DNA of 64,000 nucleotides from an uncultured Bacteroidota bacterium (GCA_937873155.1 CALMVZ010000010.1:62001-126000), one strand, 5' to 3'. Positions 47,169 through 56,431 are shown, numbered from the stretch's first letter. A program made the numbers and translations. Notes: generated from the letters alone by a model not told the origin.

Positions 47169-47199
47169 ACCCTTCCCTCGAAAGAGGGAAGGGTTTTTT
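47169..47199 (+). terminator. Terminator of giant gene B
   Basis: Perfect 11-bp arms ACCCTTCCCTC/GAGGGAAGGGT around a GAAA loop, then a T run. It shows that the next gene must start downstream of it, not at the upstream TTG at 47157. Confidence 0.93.
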
Positions 47200-47237
47200 A
47201 TTGGGCTAATTTTCTTATTTTTACTTCAAATAACCCA

Positions 47238-48116
47238 ATGGCAGCTGTAGGCTTTTATATCCTTTTACCGTTCTTGTATCTGATATCGGTACTGCCTTTC
47301 CCTATATTCTATTTAGTCTCTGACCTGTTCTGTTTCCTGTTGTATTATGTTGTTGGTTACAGAAAAAAAGTGGTTTATCAGAATTTGAAAAATTCTTTTC
47401 CTGAAAAGTCGCATAAAGAAATAAAAAAGATCGAGCGTGAATTCTATTCATATCTGTGCGATCTCTTTTTAGAAACATTTAAAACATTGACAATTTCAAG
47501 AAAGCAGGCTGCGAGACGTTGTGCTTTCACTCCAAAAACGAAGGAATTGTTTGATAAACTTTATGCTGAAAAAAAGAGCTGCATTATTGTGATGGGACAT
47601 TTCGGGAATTGGGAGTGGGCCGGAAATTCATTCGGAATTTTGTGTAAGCAAAAATTATATGTGATCTATCATCCGCTGCATAACAAACAATTCAATGATC
47701 TGATCTATAAAATGCGTACGCGTTTTGGAAATGGTTTATATGCGATGCGTGATACCATTCGTGAAATGATCAGGAACAGGAATGAAGTGAATTGTACTGC
47801 TTTCATCGCTGATCAAACGCCAGCACCGGAAAGTGCTTATTGGACCACATTTTTAAACCAGGATACGCCTATTTTCCGGGGTACGGAAAAGATCGCACAA
47901 AAATTAAATTTCCCTGTGGTTTATGTAACGGTCAACAGAGTAAAAAGAGGTTTTTATGAAGTGAATGCTGAGATCTTAGTTGAAGATCCGAAGAGTACAA
48001 AAGAAGGAGAAATATCAGAATTACACACTAAAAAACTGGAGGCGGATATTAAGGCTCAGCCTGAAGTCTGGCTCTGGAGTCACCGCCGCTGGAAGCATAA
48101 GAAGCCTGAGGCTTAG
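47238..48116 (+). CDS. Lysophospholipid / lipid A acyltransferase (LpxL/HtrB family)
   Basis: The ATG at 47238 gives a 292-residue protein starting MAAVGFYILLPFLYLISVLP, a membrane anchor as in the LpxL family; a longer frame from 47157 would run through the terminator. The catalytic HxxxxE motif is in MGHFGNWEW, and later blocks (FIADQTPAPESAYW, FLNQDTPIFRGTEKIA, FPVVYV) are family-typical. It adds a secondary acyl chain to lipid A or a related lipid. The end is close to the desaturase gene, whose promoter lies in the gap. Confidence 0.92.
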   Translation: MAAVGFYILLPFLYLISVLPFPIFYLVSDLFCFLLYYVVGYRKKVVYQNLKNSFPEKSHKEIKKIEREFYSYLCDLFLETFKTLTISRKQAARRCAFTPKTKELFDKLYAEKKSCIIVMGHFGNWEWAGNSFGILCKQKLYVIYHPLHNKQFNDLIYKMRTRFGNGLYAMRDTIREMIRNRNEVNCTAFIADQTPAPESAYWTTFLNQDTPIFRGTEKIAQKLNFPVVYVTVNRVKRGFYEVNAEILVEDPKSTKEGEISELHTKKLEADIKAQPEVWLWSHRRWKHKKPEA

Positions 48117-48142
48117 GCCTTTCCTATTAGTCCCTTCTTTCG

Positions 48143-48150
48143 TATATTTG
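48143..48150 (+). promoter_or_regulatory. -7 box of the desaturase gene
   Basis: TATATTTG matches TAnnTTTG exactly and lies six bases before the ATG at 48157; it decides the start in favour of that ATG. Confidence 0.65.
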
Positions 48151-48156
48151 CACCTG

Positions 48157-49122
48157 ATGTTAGAAGGAAAACAGCTGATACTCGCTACCAAACCTTACAT
48201 GAAGGAAGACCGACTGAAAAGCTGGTACTATACTTTAAGCACTTTATTTATTTTGCTTACCCTTTTATTCGGAACTGTTTACAATTATCACTGGAGTTTA
48301 AAGTTCGTTTGCAGCATACTTGCCGGATTTACAATTGTTCGTTTGTTCGTTATCTATCACGATCATCAACACCGTTCAATTTTAAATAAATCGGTTGCTG
48401 CAGATATTCTCTTTACGATTTTCGGATTTTATGTTCTGGCGCCTGCCGGAATATGGAGCCGTAGCCATGATTATCACCATAAGAACAATTCAAAATTATT
48501 CAGCGCAAGTATTGGTTCGTACCCGATCTATTCAAAAGCTAAATTTGAAAAGTGTAGCCGCACTGAGCAATTACATTATTTATTTATCCGTCACCCTTTA
48601 ACGATTACGTTTGGATATTTCTTCGCGTTTATGTGGGGGATGTGTTATAAATCTATCATCAACCGTTTCAGTAAGCATATTGATTCATTGATTGCTCTGA
48701 TAGTGCATTATACTTACCAGATCGCCGTATTTTATTTTTTAGGCTGGCAGACCTGGATCTTTCTGTGCGCAATTCCGCATCTGATCTCAGGAGCGATGGG
48801 CGCTTATTTATTTTATGCGCAACATAATTTTCCGGGCACAACATTTAAGGGAAATGAAGACTGGACCTATGAAGGTGCTGCAATGGAATCATCAAGCTAT
48901 ATGGAACTAAGTGCTCCTTTACGTTGGGCAACAGCGAATATTGGTTACCATCATATCCATCACATTAATGCACGGATTCCTTTTTACCGTTTACCGGAAG
49001 TAATGGAAGCGATCCCTGAATTAAAGAATTGTAAAAAAACTTCATTGAAGCCTAAAGATATTATCGCTTGTTTCAAACTAAAAGTTTGGGATCACGAAAA
49101 ACAAGAAATGGTTGGCGTTTAA
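48157..49122 (+). CDS. Membrane fatty acid desaturase
   Basis: From the ATG at 48157 the protein has 321 residues. Three histidine clusters bind the di-iron centre: HDHQHRS, HDYHHKN and YHHIHHIN. Hydrophobic helices (TLSTLFILLTLLFGTVY, IFLCAIPHLISGAMGAYLF) place it in the membrane. It introduces double bonds into fatty acyl chains. The frame stays open 59 codons upstream, overlapping the acyltransferase gene, but that part is basic and without family features, and the -7 box lies inside it. It is next to a lipid acyltransferase, fitting a membrane lipid role. Confidence 0.9.
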   Translation: MLEGKQLILATKPYMKEDRLKSWYYTLSTLFILLTLLFGTVYNYHWSLKFVCSILAGFTIVRLFVIYHDHQHRSILNKSVAADILFTIFGFYVLAPAGIWSRSHDYHHKNNSKLFSASIGSYPIYSKAKFEKCSRTEQLHYLFIRHPLTITFGYFFAFMWGMCYKSIINRFSKHIDSLIALIVHYTYQIAVFYFLGWQTWIFLCAIPHLISGAMGAYLFYAQHNFPGTTFKGNEDWTYEGAAMESSSYMELSAPLRWATANIGYHHIHHINARIPFYRLPEVMEAIPELKNCKKTSLKPKDIIACFKLKVWDHEKQEMVGV

Positions 49123-50352
49123 TTAAAAGGTTACTTTCACTTCAACTTCTTTTCCGTCACGCAAAACTTTAACAGGAATTGTATCTCCTTTTTTGTGTTC
49201 AGAAAGCGCTTTCATGTATGCCTGGATATCTTTTATTTCCATATTACCCATTTTCACCACCACATCGCCTTTTTGAATACCGGCTGCTGCTGCAGGTTTT
49301 CCATCCGTAACACCATCAATACGTAAACCTTTTCCTTCATAAGCATAATCAGGCATAACACCCATTGTAACTTTGAAAGAAGATTTTCCTCCTGTATCAG
49401 GATTCCTGGTTTTTAAGAAAACCAGTTTTTCTTGTTGGGGGGTTGCATTAACCACGCGGATGATATATTCCAGAACAGCCGCTTCACCTTCGTAATTAAT
49501 TTTATCTGCGTCATCACTTGGCTTGTGGTAATCTTCATGTTGCCCGGTAAAGAAATGCAACACTGGGATATTTTTTAAGTAGAAAGAAGTTTGATCACTC
49601 GGGCCAATTCCTGCGCTGTCTTTTTTAATTGAGAAATTCGATTTGATAGAATCAAGAATAGGAACCCAAACAGGACTGGTGCCAACACCGTATACAATTA
49701 ATTTTTTGGTGCTGTCGTTAAGCCGGCCGATCATATCCATATTGATCATATAAGTTATTTTATCAAGAGGATAGGATGGGGCCTCACACCATTTTTTAGA
49801 ACCGATCAAGCCAAGCTCTTCACCTGAGTAGCACATGAAAAGAAAATTAAATTTCTCAGTTTTTTTATTGTTAGAAAAATAATTGGCTAATTCTAAAACT
49901 CCGGCAGTACCGCTTGCGTTATCATCAGCTCCGTTATGGATCTTTCCTTCGGGGTTTGCTTCGCGGCTGTTTTTATCATGACCTAAACCTAAGTGATCGT
50001 AATGCGCACCAATAACAATTGTATATGGCGCTTTGTTATCCAGGAATCCAATTACATCATTCCCTTTTCTTTCAGTAACATTTGCTGTTGAGGTATCATG
50101 CGGGTCTAAATTCTTTTTGAAGTTGAAAGCATATAAGTAAGAATCTTTATTTCCGGGTTTCAAGCCATATTTTTTAAATTCATTGGCGAGATACTCTGCG
50201 GCTTTCTTTTCTTCTTCGCTGGAAGTACCACGCCCTTTTAAAATATCAGAAGCAAGATAAGAGATGTGTTTTTTTAAAGTTGGAACTGAAATATTCTGCG
50301 ATTGAACCTTAATGAAAGCGGAGAACAGAATAAGAAAAATTATTTTTTTCAT
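49123..50352 (-). CDS. M28-family zinc aminopeptidase with C-terminal PDZ domain
   Basis: This 409-residue secreted peptidase has a signal peptide (MKKIIFLILFSAFIKVQSQ), then the M28 metal ligands in GAHYDHLG, GADDNASGTAG and the catalytic CYSGEELGLIGS, plus a late histidine in FFTGQHEDYHKPSDD. A PDZ domain (about 345-409, GLRIDGVTDGKPAAAAGIQKGDVVVKM) closes it. It probably trims peptides in the periplasm or outside. It is convergent with the desaturase gene, directly abutting it. Confidence 0.93.
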   Translation of the reverse strand: MKKIIFLILFSAFIKVQSQNISVPTLKKHISYLASDILKGRGTSSEEEKKAAEYLANEFKKYGLKPGNKDSYLYAFNFKKNLDPHDTSTANVTERKGNDVIGFLDNKAPYTIVIGAHYDHLGLGHDKNSREANPEGKIHNGADDNASGTAGVLELANYFSNNKKTEKFNFLFMCYSGEELGLIGSKKWCEAPSYPLDKITYMINMDMIGRLNDSTKKLIVYGVGTSPVWVPILDSIKSNFSIKKDSAGIGPSDQTSFYLKNIPVLHFFTGQHEDYHKPSDDADKINYEGEAAVLEYIIRVVNATPQQEKLVFLKTRNPDTGGKSSFKVTMGVMPDYAYEGKGLRIDGVTDGKPAAAAGIQKGDVVVKMGNMEIKDIQAYMKALSEHKKGDTIPVKVLRDGKEVEVKVTF

Positions 50353-50363
50353 GGTGCGGGAAT

Positions 50364-50393
50364 AAAAAACCCTGAAGTACGGAGACTTCAGGG
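50364..50393 (-). terminator. Terminator of the SRPBCC gene
   Basis: Perfect 9-bp arms ACTTCAGGG/CCCTGAAGT, T run on the minus strand at 50364-50369. It lies between the SRPBCC gene and the M28 peptidase gene, both on minus. Confidence 0.88.
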
Positions 50394-50416
50394 CTATAAA
50401 GGTAATGATTTAGAGA

Positions 50417-51277
50417 TTAAAAATAAGAACCCATTACATGAAGTAATTTGTCGATCTGACTTTGCCACAGTAGTTTTGAAGATTCCTGTTCTGCCTTATC
50501 GGTAGCGAAATCGGTAATGATCAAAGAAATATCGTTGGTGAGGTCATCACGCTGAATTTTGAATTCGAAATAGCTGCCATCAGTTTTATCAACCCATTGG
50601 TAACGCACTAATTGCTCTTCAACGGTTTTTAATAAGCGGGCTTGTTGTAATTGGCCATCCCAGATGAACGTGTAAATACCATTACGGATGTTCACATCAT
50701 CACAGAACCATTCTGAAAGTCCGCTTGGTGTAACTAAGAATTCGTAAAGTATACCTGCAGAAGCACGGATCACAATTTCAATTTCAAATTTCCCAGGAGG
50801 TTCTTTTTCAGGTTTAATAGAGTAGGAATCAGCTTTTTTAATTGGTGTAGAAACAAATGAAGCTGAACTTGTACTTTTTAGTGTCGAGAAACTGTCTTTC
50901 GATTTATCTTCAGTTTTCGAAGCAGTTTGAATGATTGGTTTGAATTCAGGGATCGGAGAGCTGTCTTTTTTCAGAAGAACAGGATTTTTAATTTCCTGAT
51001 CCGGTTTGTTATATTCTTTTATAGAACCTTTAATAATTGTTTTTTGAGTTTTCGCATTTGAAACAACTTTCTCAGGTTTTGAAGCTTTAATTTTTTTTGC
51101 TACAACTTTTTTTGCAGGTTTTGCTTTTTTAATTACAATTTTTTTCGCAGGTTTTTTCTTTGCAGCAGGTTTTGCTGCTTTTTTCTTAGGCGCAGACTTC
51201 GAAGGTTTTTTCTTCGCTAATTTTTTTGCGGGTTTCTTCTTATTTTTTGCTGACGAACCCTTATTTTTCTTCGACAT
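50417..51277 (-). CDS. SRPBCC (AHSA1-like) protein with histone-H1-like basic tail
   Basis: Starting at the ATG at 51277 the protein has 286 residues. The first 75 or so are Lys/Ala/Pro-rich (KKKPAKKLAKKKPSKSAPKK) like bacterial H1-type proteins. A Ser/Thr-rich linker follows, then from about residue 165 an SRPBCC/START-type domain (FEIEIVIRASAGILYEFLVTPSGLSEWFCDDV to LLWQSQIDKLLHVMGSYF). The C-terminal domain alone is common in Bacteroidota; the basic tail suggests nucleic-acid association. An upstream start (51325) adds unlikely sequence. Function unknown. Confidence 0.8.
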   Translation of the reverse strand: MSKKNKGSSAKNKKKPAKKLAKKKPSKSAPKKKAAKPAAKKKPAKKIVIKKAKPAKKVVAKKIKASKPEKVVSNAKTQKTIIKGSIKEYNKPDQEIKNPVLLKKDSSPIPEFKPIIQTASKTEDKSKDSFSTLKSTSSASFVSTPIKKADSYSIKPEKEPPGKFEIEIVIRASAGILYEFLVTPSGLSEWFCDDVNIRNGIYTFIWDGQLQQARLLKTVEEQLVRYQWVDKTDGSYFEFKIQRDDLTNDISLIITDFATDKAEQESSKLLWQSQIDKLLHVMGSYF

Positions 51278-51396
51278 AGCCCTTGGATTTTTTATGAAAT
51301 ATATTAAATATTTCTTATCTCTCAAGTAGTTTCATTAAATAAAGTTTGATTTAGAAGCATTTAATTTATATTACTGACAATCAAATATATACAAAT

Positions 51397-51424
51397 AAAA
51401 AAAGTCCTCTTGAAAAGAGGACTT
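51397..51424 (-). terminator. Terminator of tRNA transcript
   Basis: Perfect 10-bp arms AAGTCCTCTT/AAGAGGACTT with a three-base loop and a T run on minus, directly 3' of the tRNA. Confidence 0.9.
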
Positions 51425-51427
51425 GTG

Positions 51428-51501
51428 TAGCGGAGGGGGAGCTCGAATCCCCGACCTCAGGGTTATGAATCCTGTGCTCTAACCAGCTGAGCTACCCCGC
51501 C
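51428..51501 (-). tRNA. tRNA-Met (CAT anticodon)
   Basis: A 74-base cloverleaf on minus: acceptor GGCGGGG/CTCCGCT with two G-U pairs, D stem GCTC/GAGC, anticodon loop TTCATAA, and T stem GGGGA/TCCCC with loop TTCGAGC. CCA is not encoded. The paired first base argues for elongator Met over initiator; an Ile tRNA with lysidine-modified CAT cannot be excluded. It has its own promoter and terminator. Confidence 0.93.
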
Positions 51502-51511
51502 ATAAGGGCTG

Positions 51512-51519
51512 CAAATATA
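51512..51519 (-). promoter_or_regulatory. -7 box of the tRNA gene
   Basis: TATATTTG on minus lies ten bases upstream of the mature 5' end of the tRNA, an exact TAnnTTTG match. Confidence 0.6.
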
Positions 51520-51595
51520 CTATTTTTTGTTCTTTATCATGACCAAAATGATAAAATTTAAGAGGATAATCTCCTTACCTATTAATAACAGAAAT

Positions 51596-51628
51596 AAAAA
51601 AACCGCCCTGTTTTACAAGGCGGTTTTT
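51596..51628 (-). terminator. Terminator of the PKD/gliding-type gene
   Basis: Perfect 10-bp arms AAAAACCGCC/GGCGGTTTTT with T runs on both strands; it lies 16 bases after the end of the minus-strand gene. Confidence 0.9.
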
Positions 51629-51644
51629 AAAAGGTTAATATATT

Positions 51645-54368
51645 TTATTTCATTAAAGTTACATGGCCTGTTAACTCATGGCGTTTTTTCTTTGCATCCA
51701 CAACAATAGCTTTCCAAACATAAACGGAGTTCTCAGATAGTTTTCCTTTGTATATACCATCCCAGCCTTTGTGAATATCATCGGAGCTGAATACTTGCTC
51801 GCCCCAACGGTCGAAGATCACCATTTCAAACTTATTGATATAATATCCTTTCGCCTGGAATACATCATTTAATCCGTCACCATTCGGTGTAAATGCATTC
51901 GGGATATAAATTACATATGCAGGATCAATTACTACTAAACGCTGTGTTGTGTCTGTACAACCGAATTCGTTCTTCACAATTAATGTTGTCATATATTGTG
52001 TAGCGTACTCATCACTGTAAGTATGTGTCGGATGAACGTGAGTTGAGTCAACACCACTACCCGGATCACCAAAATACCACCAGAACTGATTGTAACCTGC
52101 ACTTGTGTTGTTGAAGTTCACAATTGGTTCTAACACATCAGCTGTTTGAGGGTTTGCAAAATAATCTGCAACCGGAGTTGGCCAAACATCAATGTATTTA
52201 GGTTTGATCTTAGTAGCCACACAACCACTGTCAGATACTGCAGTTAATGTTACTGAATATAAACCTGCAGGATATGAATGGGCCATGGTATAACTTTGTG
52301 CAGCTGTATTATCACCAACATTCCACGAATAAGTAGTAACGCTTCCTACCGGAATGTAAGAGTTGTTTGTGAATATTACAGGTAATAGTTCACAACCGGT
52401 AGTTTTATCGGCAGTAAAATCAACTACAGGTATCGGGTTAACATAAATATTCAATGTTGTTGTATTCTTACATCCGAATGAAGTGGTCACAGTTAAACCA
52501 ACAGCATGGTTACCATAAGTATTGAACATCGTATTCGTGTTTGGTCCTGTAGCTTCAACAGATCCGATGAATCCGTCAAGATCCCATTCCCACTGATTAA
52601 TGAAACCATTATTACCGATCAGGAAAGAATTATCCCAGAAGTTGGTGTAATCTCCCAAACAAGTTTTTGTATAACCAAAACGTGCAATTGGGTTTGAGAA
52701 TACATTCACTGTTTTCTGTATCGAATCCCTGCAGCCCAAATTGGTCACGCCGGTCAATATTACATTATAACTGCCACTGCTCGCATAAGTAAGGGTAGGA
52801 TTCATTGTAAAGTTTTCATCAATTCCATCACCATTAAAATCCCAATACCAGTTACTCATGGTATTACCGTTCGGATTTGTTGTGTTATTGAAATTTGTTG
52901 GCGCACCTTCACAAATATTATTGAAGCTAAAATCGACTATAGGCAATCCGTTCACAGTTACGTTCTGCGTTATACTGTCTTTACAACCGTCGACATTCGT
53001 GACGACGAGCTGGACGGGAAATACTCCCGCGGCGGCGTAAGTATGTTGTGTTGTTCCATTTAATGGCCCGATCGTATTAGCGGTAGCGTCTCCCCATGTC
53101 CAGTTATAGTTATTGATGCCTGAACCACCATTTAAAGTTGATGTACTGGTGAATGAAGTCGGAGCGCCAAAACAAGAAGTATTATTTACAAATGAAGCAA
53201 TCGGTGAAGGCTTCACAACGTAAGTATAAGTTTTACCCGGCTGGCAAGTAATGAAGCCTGTTGTACTGCAAATATAAGTTCCCGGAGTTGTTGCCATTAA
53301 GGTTTGAGTATTTACAGTTGGTCCCACCGGAGGAGTCCATGTGTAACTAACCATACCCGGAGGGCCTGTCAGTAAACCTGTACAAGAAGTGATAGGAACT
53401 GTTGGAGCTGTTGGCCCGCAATCAGCGTCAATATAACCATAAGCCCAATCGTATTGGTACAAACACCAGTCAGCATTGATCACAACTTTAACGTTGGTGA
53501 AATTATATGCACTTAAGTCAACACCTACAGTTTGCCAAGGTACGTAGGTTACAGGATAGTTTCCGTAGTTACAAACTTGTGGCCCTTGAATTGGTGCATT
53601 TTGAGGAACACCCGGAGGTAAACCGATAAATGATCCCGGAGGATTTGCATAATAGCAAGAGTAAGAAGGACAAGCTAATAATTGGTTGTTTTGATCGTAG
53701 AACTGAATTTTCATACGCGCTGCATCCATTGATGAGTGAGGGAAATTCAGAACCACCATTGCGAAATGTAACTGGAATTGGTTGTTCAACGGAGATACAG
53801 CAATAGTTCTTGTTGCAGAAGCTGAGAAGGTCGTTTTGCTGCCGGGAGGACTGCAACTTGATGCTAAAACGTTATCATCATTTAATTTTAATGAGTAGTT
53901 ACCACCACCAGGATATACACGGGGAAATCCACCATAAGCATCCGTTCCACCACTCATAATAGAGAAATCACCTGTTAATACCCATCCTGAAGTATTGTTT
54001 GCTTCAAAGTCAACATTAGTACAACCTACAGGTTGGTTACCTTGTGACATGGTATTATTACCCGGGCCTTTAGCATATAAACCATTCTTTTGATTTTGAT
54101 AAAATTCAGCACTGCTTCTTTCGCCGTTCGGATTGGTTTGCTGATCCTGGTTATACAATTTAAACTTATTGTTTATATAGTTACGCTTAGCCTGCTCGAT
54201 CATGTGATGCTTATGTATATCAGATTTTGCATGGTTAGCATGGCTATGTGAGCCGATAAAATTAAATCCTTCTAAAGAGTCGATGGGACCTTTATTCTTA
54301 TTATTATTCTGAGACAGTAATAAAGTCGACAAACTTAATAAGACCGCAGATAAGATGTTTTTTTTCAT
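51645..54368 (-). CDS. PKD-repeat surface protein with gliding-motility (T9SS type B) C-terminus
   Basis: This 907-residue protein has a signal peptide (MKKNILSAVLLSLSTLLLSQ), a lectin/anchor-like region (about 110-330; TSGWVLTGDFSIMSGG), and five or so PKD-like domains (YNWTWGDATANT, WYWDFNGDGIDE, QWEWDLDGFIG, YSWNVGDNTAAQ, FWWYFGDPGSG). It ends with the gliding-motility-associated CHU_C domain (IPNAFTPNGDGLNDVF to LTGHVTLMK), the type B T9SS signal. It should be exported to and kept at the cell surface or secreted. A terminator follows, so it is a single-gene unit. Confidence 0.93.
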   Translation of the reverse strand: MKKNILSAVLLSLSTLLLSQNNNKNKGPIDSLEGFNFIGSHSHANHAKSDIHKHHMIEQAKRNYINNKFKLYNQDQQTNPNGERSSAEFYQNQKNGLYAKGPGNNTMSQGNQPVGCTNVDFEANNTSGWVLTGDFSIMSGGTDAYGGFPRVYPGGGNYSLKLNDDNVLASSCSPPGSKTTFSASATRTIAVSPLNNQFQLHFAMVVLNFPHSSMDAARMKIQFYDQNNQLLACPSYSCYYANPPGSFIGLPPGVPQNAPIQGPQVCNYGNYPVTYVPWQTVGVDLSAYNFTNVKVVINADWCLYQYDWAYGYIDADCGPTAPTVPITSCTGLLTGPPGMVSYTWTPPVGPTVNTQTLMATTPGTYICSTTGFITCQPGKTYTYVVKPSPIASFVNNTSCFGAPTSFTSTSTLNGGSGINNYNWTWGDATANTIGPLNGTTQHTYAAAGVFPVQLVVTNVDGCKDSITQNVTVNGLPIVDFSFNNICEGAPTNFNNTTNPNGNTMSNWYWDFNGDGIDENFTMNPTLTYASSGSYNVILTGVTNLGCRDSIQKTVNVFSNPIARFGYTKTCLGDYTNFWDNSFLIGNNGFINQWEWDLDGFIGSVEATGPNTNTMFNTYGNHAVGLTVTTSFGCKNTTTLNIYVNPIPVVDFTADKTTGCELLPVIFTNNSYIPVGSVTTYSWNVGDNTAAQSYTMAHSYPAGLYSVTLTAVSDSGCVATKIKPKYIDVWPTPVADYFANPQTADVLEPIVNFNNTSAGYNQFWWYFGDPGSGVDSTHVHPTHTYSDEYATQYMTTLIVKNEFGCTDTTQRLVVIDPAYVIYIPNAFTPNGDGLNDVFQAKGYYINKFEMVIFDRWGEQVFSSDDIHKGWDGIYKGKLSENSVYVWKAIVVDAKKKRHELTGHVTLMK

Positions 54369-54387
54369 TGCTTAAATTTTAACATTA

Positions 54388-54395
54388 CAAATATA
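54388..54395 (-). promoter_or_regulatory. -7 box of the PKD/gliding-type gene
   Basis: TATATTTG on minus, 19 bases upstream of the ATG at 54368. Confidence 0.55.
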
Positions 54396-54549
54396 GACCT
54401 AATGGCAAGAATGCACTAAAATCTAAATAACTGTTCGGGCAGTTTGACGAGAAAATAGGGGAGTTTTACTCAAATCGCTGATTGAGTGAATGGAATGTAG
54501 TATTATTTGAAGAATTAAGGCCAGTTTAAATTTCACTCTGAAAAACAAA

Positions 54550-54582
54550 AAACCCCTGAAGTTTGAACTTCAGGGGTTTTAT
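54550..54582 (-). terminator. Terminator of the TPR lipoprotein gene
   Basis: Perfect 14-bp arms AAACCCCTGAAGTT/AACTTCAGGGGTTT; T-rich on both sides, so it can act in either direction. It lies 18 bases after the lipoprotein gene. Confidence 0.9.
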
Positions 54583-54600
54583 CATTAAGAATATAATATC

Positions 54601-56340
54601 TTAGTTAACTAAAGCAGTAAATCCTGAATCAGCTTTTAATTTGATGAACTCAGCATCATCTTTAGCGGCTGCTTTTAAAGTACCATCTTTTTCGATAGCA
54701 GTTTTTAAGTTGCTGATAACATCGGCTGTTGCGCTTCTGCGTGCTGCAGAAACTGCTTTTAAATAATAACTTAAAGCAAGATCTTTTTCGTTACCTGCAT
54801 CAATTGTAGCACCAACTTCACCAGCGTTACCTGCTAATAACTGAGCTAAAGCTTTATTGAAGCTTTTTGAATCACCGAAGCTGGATACAGCATCGCTGTA
54901 TTTACCATCGCGGATCTGGACGATACCTTTGTTGTAACCAACTTCAGGACCTGCACCGTTTGCTTTGTTATATAGTTCCATAGCAGCCGTACGGTTACCA
55001 TTTTTAGATTGGATAGTACCAAGGTTGTTAGCGATGATCGGGTTATTTGCATTAGCTGCATCAGCACGTTTAAACGCGTCGCCTGCTTCTGTTACTTTAT
55101 TTTGAGCTAATAATGCAACACCTAAGTTGTTTGAAGTTCTCCAGTCAGATGCGTATTGTTTTTCAGCAGCTGTATAGATCTGAACTTTAGTATTGATATC
55201 GTTAGTTAAAGTAGCACCGTATAATAACTCTTCAACTGATAAACTATCAGGGTGAGAAGTTGCTAAAGCAGAGATCATTTCGTCAGTACGTGATTTTTTA
55301 TCTACGTTGATGATGATCTCAGAGCGGCGTAATTTTGGCAATACTTTCTCAGCTAATTCTTTGTAGGTCTTAGATAAATTCTTGATCTCAGTACGGCGTT
55401 GGTTAGGATCAGAATACATAGTAAGAACACGTAAGATAAGATCTTTGTCAGCCATTGTAGATTGCTCCATCAATGATTTAAAACCTTCCCAGTCTTCTTT
55501 AGTTGTACCTACAACGTATTGTTCTTTTTCTTTACCGAACTTATTGTCTTTGTTCTTATTCTTTTTGAATTCGTTCATGAAAGCCGCTGATCCGCTTTTT
55601 GCACGGTCCATAGCTAAGTTCTCATTCTTATCAGTTTCACCATCAGGAGAAGCATAAGCGTTAACGTTAATACCTTTGAATTCATACCAGGTACTGTTGA
55701 TATTAGCGTTGATGAAAGCTAAAGTGCTTTTCACTTCTTCGCTCTTCATCTCAGCAGGACGAACAGTAGAGTTATTGATCGTATAGTAAATATGAGCTGT
55801 TTGGTTAACAGGAGTTACTTTTACGAAAGCATCTTTACCGTAAATTCCTTTTTCGTCGTTACGAACTAATAATGGAGTTACGATAGTACCATCAGCGATC
55901 TCAACAGGATCAAACTTCTTGATCTTTTTCTTAACCTGGCCCTCAGCGCGAAGTTCAACTTTCGCTACTTTCATTGCCGGTTCGTATAAGAATTTATCAG
56001 AAGTGTAGCTGAATGTACCTCCTTTATCGAAGCTGATCTTTTGACCGCTTCCTGTAGCTTTGTCACCAACTAAAACAACTGGTTTCATTGCTTTTTCACC
56101 ACCGTTGTATTTAACAACCGGTGTAATGGTCATTGTTATCTTTTTCCCGAATAATTTAGGGTTGAATTTTCCGCTAACGCTGAACTGTACGCTATCACCA
56201 TGCATCTCGATCGGATTCGGGGTTGCGCTATAGTTAATGTCCTTTTGTTTTTTGATCATTTTGCCAAGTCCGTTACAGCCGGTCAATACCACTGCAACTG
56301 ATAAACTTGCGCCTAGAGTCCTTAATAATTTTGAATTCAT
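54601..56340 (-). CDS. TPR lipoprotein with OmpA-like segment
   Basis: The ATG at 56340 gives a 579-residue lipoprotein (lipobox VVLTGC). The first 200 residues are beta-rich (YSATPNPIEMHGDSVQFSVSGKF). Around 225-250 is INVNAYASPDGETDKNENLAMDRAKS, which follows the OmpA C-terminal pattern of a Gly/Asp turn and N..La..RA, and may touch peptidoglycan. TPR motifs cover about 400-500 (NNLGVALLAQNKVTEAGDAFKRAD). It likely sits in the outer membrane facing the periplasm. Role unknown; it resembles lipoproteins seen in many Bacteroidota. Confidence 0.8.
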   Translation of the reverse strand: MNSKLLRTLGASLSVAVVLTGCNGLGKMIKKQKDINYSATPNPIEMHGDSVQFSVSGKFNPKLFGKKITMTITPVVKYNGGEKAMKPVVLVGDKATGSGQKISFDKGGTFSYTSDKFLYEPAMKVAKVELRAEGQVKKKIKKFDPVEIADGTIVTPLLVRNDEKGIYGKDAFVKVTPVNQTAHIYYTINNSTVRPAEMKSEEVKSTLAFINANINSTWYEFKGINVNAYASPDGETDKNENLAMDRAKSGSAAFMNEFKKNKNKDNKFGKEKEQYVVGTTKEDWEGFKSLMEQSTMADKDLILRVLTMYSDPNQRRTEIKNLSKTYKELAEKVLPKLRRSEIIINVDKKSRTDEMISALATSHPDSLSVEELLYGATLTNDINTKVQIYTAAEKQYASDWRTSNNLGVALLAQNKVTEAGDAFKRADAANANNPIIANNLGTIQSKNGNRTAAMELYNKANGAGPEVGYNKGIVQIRDGKYSDAVSSFGDSKSFNKALAQLLAGNAGEVGATIDAGNEKDLALSYYLKAVSAARRSATADVISNLKTAIEKDGTLKAAAKDDAEFIKLKADSGFTALVN

Positions 56341-56374
56341 AATTGATCGTGGTTTTAGTTTAAACACGCTGAGC

Positions 56375-56382
56375 CAAAATTA
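56375..56382 (-). promoter_or_regulatory. -7 box of the TPR lipoprotein gene
   Basis: TAATTTTG on minus, matching TAnnTTTG, 34 bases before the ATG at 56340. Confidence 0.5.
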
Positions 56383-56431
56383 GAAAATATTTGATTAAAG
56401 CCAAGCTAAATGCGTGAAATTTGTTAAAAAT

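Noticed and set aside
47157-47237. N-terminal extension of the LpxL-like gene to a TTG
   Set aside because: It would translate through the strong terminator of the preceding gene; the ATG at 47238 gives the usual membrane anchor.
47980-48156. N-terminal extension of the desaturase
   Set aside because: It overlaps the acyltransferase gene out of frame, contains the -7 box and lacks desaturase features.
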